Shown here piece after piece: positions 60,303-64,000 of a stretch of 64,000 nucleotides of DNA. Position 1 is the stretch's first letter. Every line of letters begins with the position of its first letter. The notes below the pieces were generated by a model. That model searched no databases. It saw only the letters and a program-made list of their open reading frames with translations, and had not been told where the DNA came from. The stretch is from the NCBI RefSeq assembly GCF_019665785.1, contig NZ_CP081149.1, forward strand, positions 992,001 through 1,056,000, written 5' to 3'. The stretch comes from Deefgea piscis (GTDB lineage Bacteria; Pseudomonadota; Gammaproteobacteria; Burkholderiales; Chitinibacteraceae). The translations under genes and the position numbers were made by a program.

Positions 60303-60411
60303 CTGCGTTACAAAGCGCTGACTTAGAATGACTAAGTTGTGCGCTTCGTGCCTTGCCTCAGGCCAAAATCCGTACAAACGCGGCTGGCAAACCAAACGTC
60401 AACAGACCCTT
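60303..60411. repeat. Right-half copy of the MITE
   Basis: This stretch parallels 5933-6041 of the complete element, ending CAAACGTCAACAGACCCT. The central stem differs in its arms (ACTTAG-AATGA-CTAAGT instead of GCATAG-AATGA-CTATGC) but keeps pairing and loop. No left end is seen within 250 bases. It lies between pepP and the M48 protease gene. Confidence 0.65.
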
Positions 60412-60416
60412 GAAAC

Positions 60417-61289
60417 TTAGCGAGCAATTTTGCTAAATCGAGCGGTGTTATCAACACCATTGGCGTAGGCTTCGAGTTGATCACCAATTTTACTGTCGAT
60501 CTGATCGATTCGATCTTGCGGACTAGGATGGGTGCTAAAAAACAGCGCTACCGCACTATCGCTCGGGCTGACATTGCCTAAGGTTTGCAGCATGCTCACC
60601 ATGGCATAAGGGTTGTAGCCGGCGCGTGCCGCCAGCAGCATGCCGTTGAGATCAGCCGCATATTCGGTGTCTTTAGACAGCCCTTTGATATACAGACCCT
60701 CGGTGGCGGCTTTGGTGGCTTTTTTAGCCAGATCCAGCCGCTCGCCTTGGACTTTGTAATTGAGTACGGCAGTGATGAGCTCTTCGGTAATCGCACCGCG
60801 ATTGCTGCTTTTCATCGCTTCGATTTGGTCTTTATTGATCACATGACTGATTTCATGCGCCAAAATCGCCGCCAGCTCAGCTTCGCTACGCAATTGATTT
60901 AATAAACCCCGGGTAATCAACACATAACCGCCGGGCGCAGCAAAGGCATTGATATTGGGGCTATCAATCACGCCAAAATGCCAATTGAGCTGCGGTTGCG
61001 CCGACTGCGAAGCAATCCAAGTACCCACTTGATTGACGTAGCGTTGCAGCGCGGCATCTTTGACTAAAGGCGCAGCGCCAAGCAAGGTGGCCATTACATT
61101 TTGGCCCATGATGACTTCTTGGCGCGGACCGACCACTTGGTTGGCTTGAACCGTGTTATTAATGATTTTGGTCGCCGATTCGATGTTTTCTGGCGTGAGG
61201 TATTTACTCAGCTCGTTTAAATCAAAAGCGTGTGCTGGGGCGCTGAGCGCACCAGCGGCGACGAGGCTAAGACATAGGCGGCGGATCAT
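60417..61289 (-). CDS. M48-family periplasmic metalloprotease
   Basis: Protease of 290 residues with a signal peptide (1-21). The zinc site HEISH is at 145-149 (LAAILAHEISHVINKDQ). TEYAADLNGMLLAARAGYNP supplies the third ligand, and FFSTHPSPQDRIDQI is also conserved. This is the BepA/LoiP-like type that acts in envelope quality control, but without the TPR domain of BepA. It overlaps the upstream SH3 protein gene by four bases. Confidence 0.88.
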   Translation of the reverse strand: MIRRLCLSLVAAGALSAPAHAFDLNELSKYLTPENIESATKIINNTVQANQVVGPRQEVIMGQNVMATLLGAAPLVKDAALQRYVNQVGTWIASQSAQPQLNWHFGVIDSPNINAFAAPGGYVLITRGLLNQLRSEAELAAILAHEISHVINKDQIEAMKSSNRGAITEELITAVLNYKVQGERLDLAKKATKAATEGLYIKGLSKDTEYAADLNGMLLAARAGYNPYAMVSMLQTLGNVSPSDSAVALFFSTHPSPQDRIDQIDSKIGDQLEAYANGVDNTARFSKIAR

Positions 61290-61801
61290 GGACGTCTCCC
61301 GGTATTTGGCGTATTGACGCTGGTGTTGCTATTGCTGAGCGGTGCTACTTTTTTCGGGCTGAGCTGGGCTTGTCTGGCGAGTCGGCTGGCTTCTGCATTC
61401 GAGCTTGAATAGCTTTCCATTTTATTGACTTCAGCCATATTCGGCTCGGCGGTTTGGATTTGTTCGGCAGACAGGCCTTTCACGCCGGTGGTCACGGTTT
61501 GTCCTGACGAGCCGGTTTTGATTACATTGCCAAGTGTGGAGAGGCCATTATTGCGCGTACCTGATTGGGTGCGAACGTTAAGCAGTTTAATCCAGCCCAC
61601 TTGCCCTTGAGGGGTTTTAACTTGCATCCACGCGCCTTGATTTTTTTGGATCTCAATTTTGCTATTGCTGCTTAAAGTGGCAATGCTGCGTGAGTCGGAA
61701 AAAGGTTTTTCGCGTAAATCACTATTGCGAATGACGGTACCGCTATCGGCGAGGGCAGACTGAGCGATCAGTAAGAGCAGGGCGCAAACGATAGGCTTCA
61801 A
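61286..61801 (-). CDS. Secreted protein with bacterial SH3 domain
   Basis: Protein of 171 residues with a signal peptide (1-18). An SH3b domain spans about 22-80 (TVIRNSDLREKPFSDSRSIA, GAWMQVKTPQGQVGWIKLLN). The remaining 90 residues are rich in Ser, Asn and Thr. The start is TTG at 61801, overlapping the cyclase stop (TTGA), and AAGGAG lies eight bases upstream, which supports it. SH3b domains bind peptidoglycan or proteins. It is the middle gene of a cyclase-SH3-protease operon. Confidence 0.8.
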   Translation of the reverse strand: MKPIVCALLLLIAQSALADSGTVIRNSDLREKPFSDSRSIATLSSNSKIEIQKNQGAWMQVKTPQGQVGWIKLLNVRTQSGTRNNGLSTLGNVIKTGSSGQTVTTGVKGLSAEQIQTAEPNMAEVNKMESYSSSNAEASRLARQAQLSPKKVAPLSNSNTSVNTPNTGRRP

Positions 61802-63618
61802 AGTGCTTTCTCCTTGGGTTCAAATAATAAAACGTTTTGCTCACGGCCTTTGACCGGATGCTGGCCGTGGGCAATAAATTCAAAGGGTGCAAAGCTCGCT
61901 TCGCACGCGGCGCGGGTGGCGTCTGAGACTAAAATTCGCGCACAGCCTTTGGTGAGCCCTTCGATTCTGGATGCTAGATTCACTGTATCGCCAATCGCCG
62001 TGTAATCCAAGCGTGATGCCGAGCCAATCAGGCCAACCACGGCGGGGCCGGTGTGTAGGCCAATGCCAATCTCAAAATGTTCAATATCGCTTAATTGCTG
62101 TTTAAACGCGTCCAGCGCCGCCGACATTTCCAGCGCTGCGGCAACGGCATGCTGTGCATGCTCGGTATCGTTGGCCGGCGCGCCCCAAAAGGCCATGATG
62201 GCGTCACCAATAAATTTATCTAGCGTGCCGCCATGCTTAAAAATAATGTCCACTTGCAAGGTAAAGTATTGATTGAGTAGTTGCACTATCGCCGCTGGAT
62301 CGTGTTTTTCTGATAGCGAAGTAAAGCCGCGAATATCGGAAAATAACACGGTGATTTCTTTTGATTGAGCTACTTGGCCTAAATCAATATCGCCACTGGC
62401 AATCAGTTGCTTAACGACGCGCGCGTCCAAAAATCGAGAAAACAGCGCTACTGCATGTTCACGCGAGTTTTTTTCGGCCCAATACGCGATCAGCGCCGCC
62501 AGCCAAAAATAAGCCCAAGCCCACAATAAAGATGAGAACAGCGGTAAATAGTAATTGTGGGTCAATCCCAACCACATCAAGCCGAGCGTTAAACCGCTAG
62601 TCAAGATCAAGCCGAGCGCTAAGCGCATGGTGTTGATGCCGCGAGCAAAACCCCACGCGAGTAAGCTGCAAAGTAAGAGTGCGAGTAAGCCATACGGCGC
62701 GCGCGGCGATTCGATCAGCCAATCTTGGTATTTCAGGTTGTCGATGGCCGTTGCCAAAATATCCACCCCAGGATAGAGCGGCCCCATCGTGGTTGGGCGT
62801 AAATCTTGTAGGCCTGGCGCTGCGGTGCCGATGATCACGATTTTGTCAGTAAATTCATTCATCGAGCGGCCGGAATGCTCGCGATTGGCGGCCTGATAAA
62901 GATCGGAATACGAGATATGCTGACGCTGCGTTTGCCAATGAATTCGCATGCGCTCAGCTTGGGGCATTGGCCAATTAAAATCTCGCGCTAAGCGCGCAGG
63001 GAGTGATGGGATGTGCCAGCCGGCAATGTTTTGATACATCGAATAGTGACGGCCAATGCCATCGCTATCGGCATTAAAATTAATGGTGCCACCTTGCCAT
63101 TGCTCGGGATTAAGTACCCATGGCAGTAGTAGTATTGCTTTAGCGTCTTTATCAAATATGGGTTGCGGTAATATACCCAGTTTTTTTGGTAGATCTTTGA
63201 TGGGTGAGGCTTGGCCATCACTTAAAGTGAGGTAGGGAAAATAGACTTTGTTTTCTGCTTGGGCGGCTGCGCGTAATGCTTGGTCATGTTCCGGACGAAA
63301 TACATCGCGCTCATTAAACAATAAATCGAAAACGATGGCTTGCGGTTTTTGGGCTGCGATGTAATGAATCAGTTCAGCATGAATCGAGCGTGGCCAAGGC
63401 CAGCGGCCGGCATCGGCGGCGAGATCTTCGAGACTTTTTTGATCGATATTGACCACGACAATATCGGAATGCGCAGGGCGCGCGTTGGCTAATTGGCGTT
63501 GTAACACATCGCCAAAACGTTGATCGGCGATTTGGCCAAATTGCACGCCAACAAAATCGAGCACAATGAGACTGGCCAACAAGGCCCAGAGTGCGAAATA
63601 CGGATGTTTACGCAGCAT
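61798..63618 (-). CDS. CHASE2-domain class III adenylate/guanylate cyclase
   Basis: Membrane signal protein of 606 residues. After one N-terminal helix comes a periplasmic CHASE2 sensor (about 30-300, VVVNIDQKSLEDLAADAGRW, KIVIIGTAAPGLQDLRPTTM). About three membrane helices (310-390) and the catalytic domain (about 425-595) follow. Metal-binding Asp residues are in EITVLFSDIRGFTSL and KFIGDAIMAFWGAP. ARVEGLTK-type region LDYTAIGDTVNLASRIEGL is the purine-recognition end. It probably makes cAMP; the specificity residues were not resolved. First gene of the operon with the SH3 and M48 proteins. Confidence 0.88.
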   Translation of the reverse strand: MLRKHPYFALWALLASLIVLDFVGVQFGQIADQRFGDVLQRQLANARPAHSDIVVVNIDQKSLEDLAADAGRWPWPRSIHAELIHYIAAQKPQAIVFDLLFNERDVFRPEHDQALRAAAQAENKVYFPYLTLSDGQASPIKDLPKKLGILPQPIFDKDAKAILLLPWVLNPEQWQGGTINFNADSDGIGRHYSMYQNIAGWHIPSLPARLARDFNWPMPQAERMRIHWQTQRQHISYSDLYQAANREHSGRSMNEFTDKIVIIGTAAPGLQDLRPTTMGPLYPGVDILATAIDNLKYQDWLIESPRAPYGLLALLLCSLLAWGFARGINTMRLALGLILTSGLTLGLMWLGLTHNYYLPLFSSLLWAWAYFWLAALIAYWAEKNSREHAVALFSRFLDARVVKQLIASGDIDLGQVAQSKEITVLFSDIRGFTSLSEKHDPAAIVQLLNQYFTLQVDIIFKHGGTLDKFIGDAIMAFWGAPANDTEHAQHAVAAALEMSAALDAFKQQLSDIEHFEIGIGLHTGPAVVGLIGSASRLDYTAIGDTVNLASRIEGLTKGCARILVSDATRAACEASFAPFEFIAHGQHPVKGREQNVLLFEPKEKAL

Positions 63619-63661
63619 AAGGTTGCGATATCACAGTAAGCCTTGGGTTTAAATAATGGAA

Positions 63662-63690
63662 AAAGAGGTAAAGCGTGGCTTTACCTCTTT
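63662..63690 (-). terminator. Terminator of the MetQ-like gene
   Basis: AAAGAGGTAAAGC, GTG, GCTTTACCTCTTT: a perfect 13-bp stem with a T run on the minus strand. It lies 65 bases past the MetQ-like stop. Confidence 0.88.
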
Positions 63691-63754
63691 GTGGTTTATT
63701 TTAAACAATACCGCCATTGATATCTAGGCACTTTGCCCGATGGCTTAGGGCCAA

Positions 63755-64000
63755 TTAAAACGCTGGAATCACGGCGCCTTGGTATTTTTCTAAAATGAAT
63801 TTCTTGGTTTCTGGGCTATGCAAAGCTGCACCGAGTTTTTTCATTGCCGCACTGTCTTTATTGTCTGGACGCGCCACCAAGATATTGACATACGGTGAGT
63901 CGTTACCTTCGATAATCAAAGCGTCTTTGAGTGGGTTCAATTTTGCTTCAAGTGCGTAGTTGGTGTTGATCAAAGCAACATCAACTTGGCCCAAAATACG
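63755..64000 (-). CDS. metQ: C-terminal part of a MetQ/NlpA-family methionine-binding lipoprotein
   Basis: The last 81 codons of a binding lipoprotein for D- and L-methionine import, continuing past the window edge. VDVALINTNYALEAKLNPLK, SPYVNILVARPDNKDSAAMK and TKKFILEKYQGAVIPAF match the end of MetQ. No start codon is present in the window. The permease and ATPase (MetI, MetN) would be expected nearby, outside the window. It fits the methionine theme with metE and metR, though 6 kb separates them. Confidence 0.85.
   Translation of the reverse strand, partial: RILGQVDVALINTNYALEAKLNPLKDALIIEGNDSPYVNILVARPDNKDSAAMKKLGAALHSPETKKFILEKYQGAVIPAF

Overview
The window looks like chromosome from a Neisseriales betaproteobacterium, most likely the Chitinibacteraceae/Deefgea-Iodobacter neighbourhood. 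The evidence is the yicC / gmk-rpoZ-spoT neighbourhood, a Neisseria-type NsrR, polar-flagellum FlgP/FlgT genes, and a base composition near 50% GC by eye. Genus level is inference. No rRNA or tRNA gene and no CRISPR array was seen.

Positions 1-5.6 kb (minus strand): a ydcSTUV-type ABC importer of the polyamine/opine class, behind a LysR regulator and an AT-rich promoter. Positions 5.7-8.4 kb: accessory material. It has a 286-bp MITE with perfect 27-bp terminal inverted repeats and TA ends, an HdeA-like acid chaperone, and a two-gene islet (DUF4826, CbrC) bracketed by repeats.

Positions 8.4-17.6 kb: a complete-looking 2-aminoethylphosphonate (AEP) locus. It holds the regulator phnF, the importer phnS2-T2-U2, and the catabolic genes phnW-phnX-FAD oxidoreductase. 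Three TCTAGA-centred palindromes, one before each transcription unit, look like the PhnF operators. phnW carries one in-frame TAA at codon 52, so the pathway is broken as written unless this is a sequence error.

Positions 17.7-24 kb: NsrR, a DUF1345 membrane protein, an HD-GYP protein, ecotin, an overlapping kinase/PP2C phosphatase pair, and yicC. Positions 24.06-33.56 kb: an approximately 9.5-kb P4-satellite-like integrative element inserted between yicC and gmk. It carries a tyrosine integrase, AlpA, an antirepressor, a run of tiny overlapping genes sharing a repeated ATGCGTAA junction, a Toprim primase, a DUF927 helicase-like ATPase, two different iteron arrays (a candidate origin), and several unknown genes. 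It has no structural or packaging genes. The most unusual features are in this element.

Positions 33.6-48 kb: housekeeping genes gmk-rpoZ-spoT, thiS-thiG, trmB, a flgP-flgT-like cluster, a transglutaminase-like protein, a SPOR-domain protein with a hexanucleotide repeat, coaX-birA, hslV (no hslU beside it) and a STAS protein. Positions 48-64 kb: a 1190-residue DUF748 protein, a phosphopantetheinyl transferase, an ankyrin protein, divergent metR/metE, pepP-ubiH, an operon of CHASE2 cyclase, SH3 protein and M48 protease, and the C-terminal part of a MetQ-like lipoprotein cut by the window edge.
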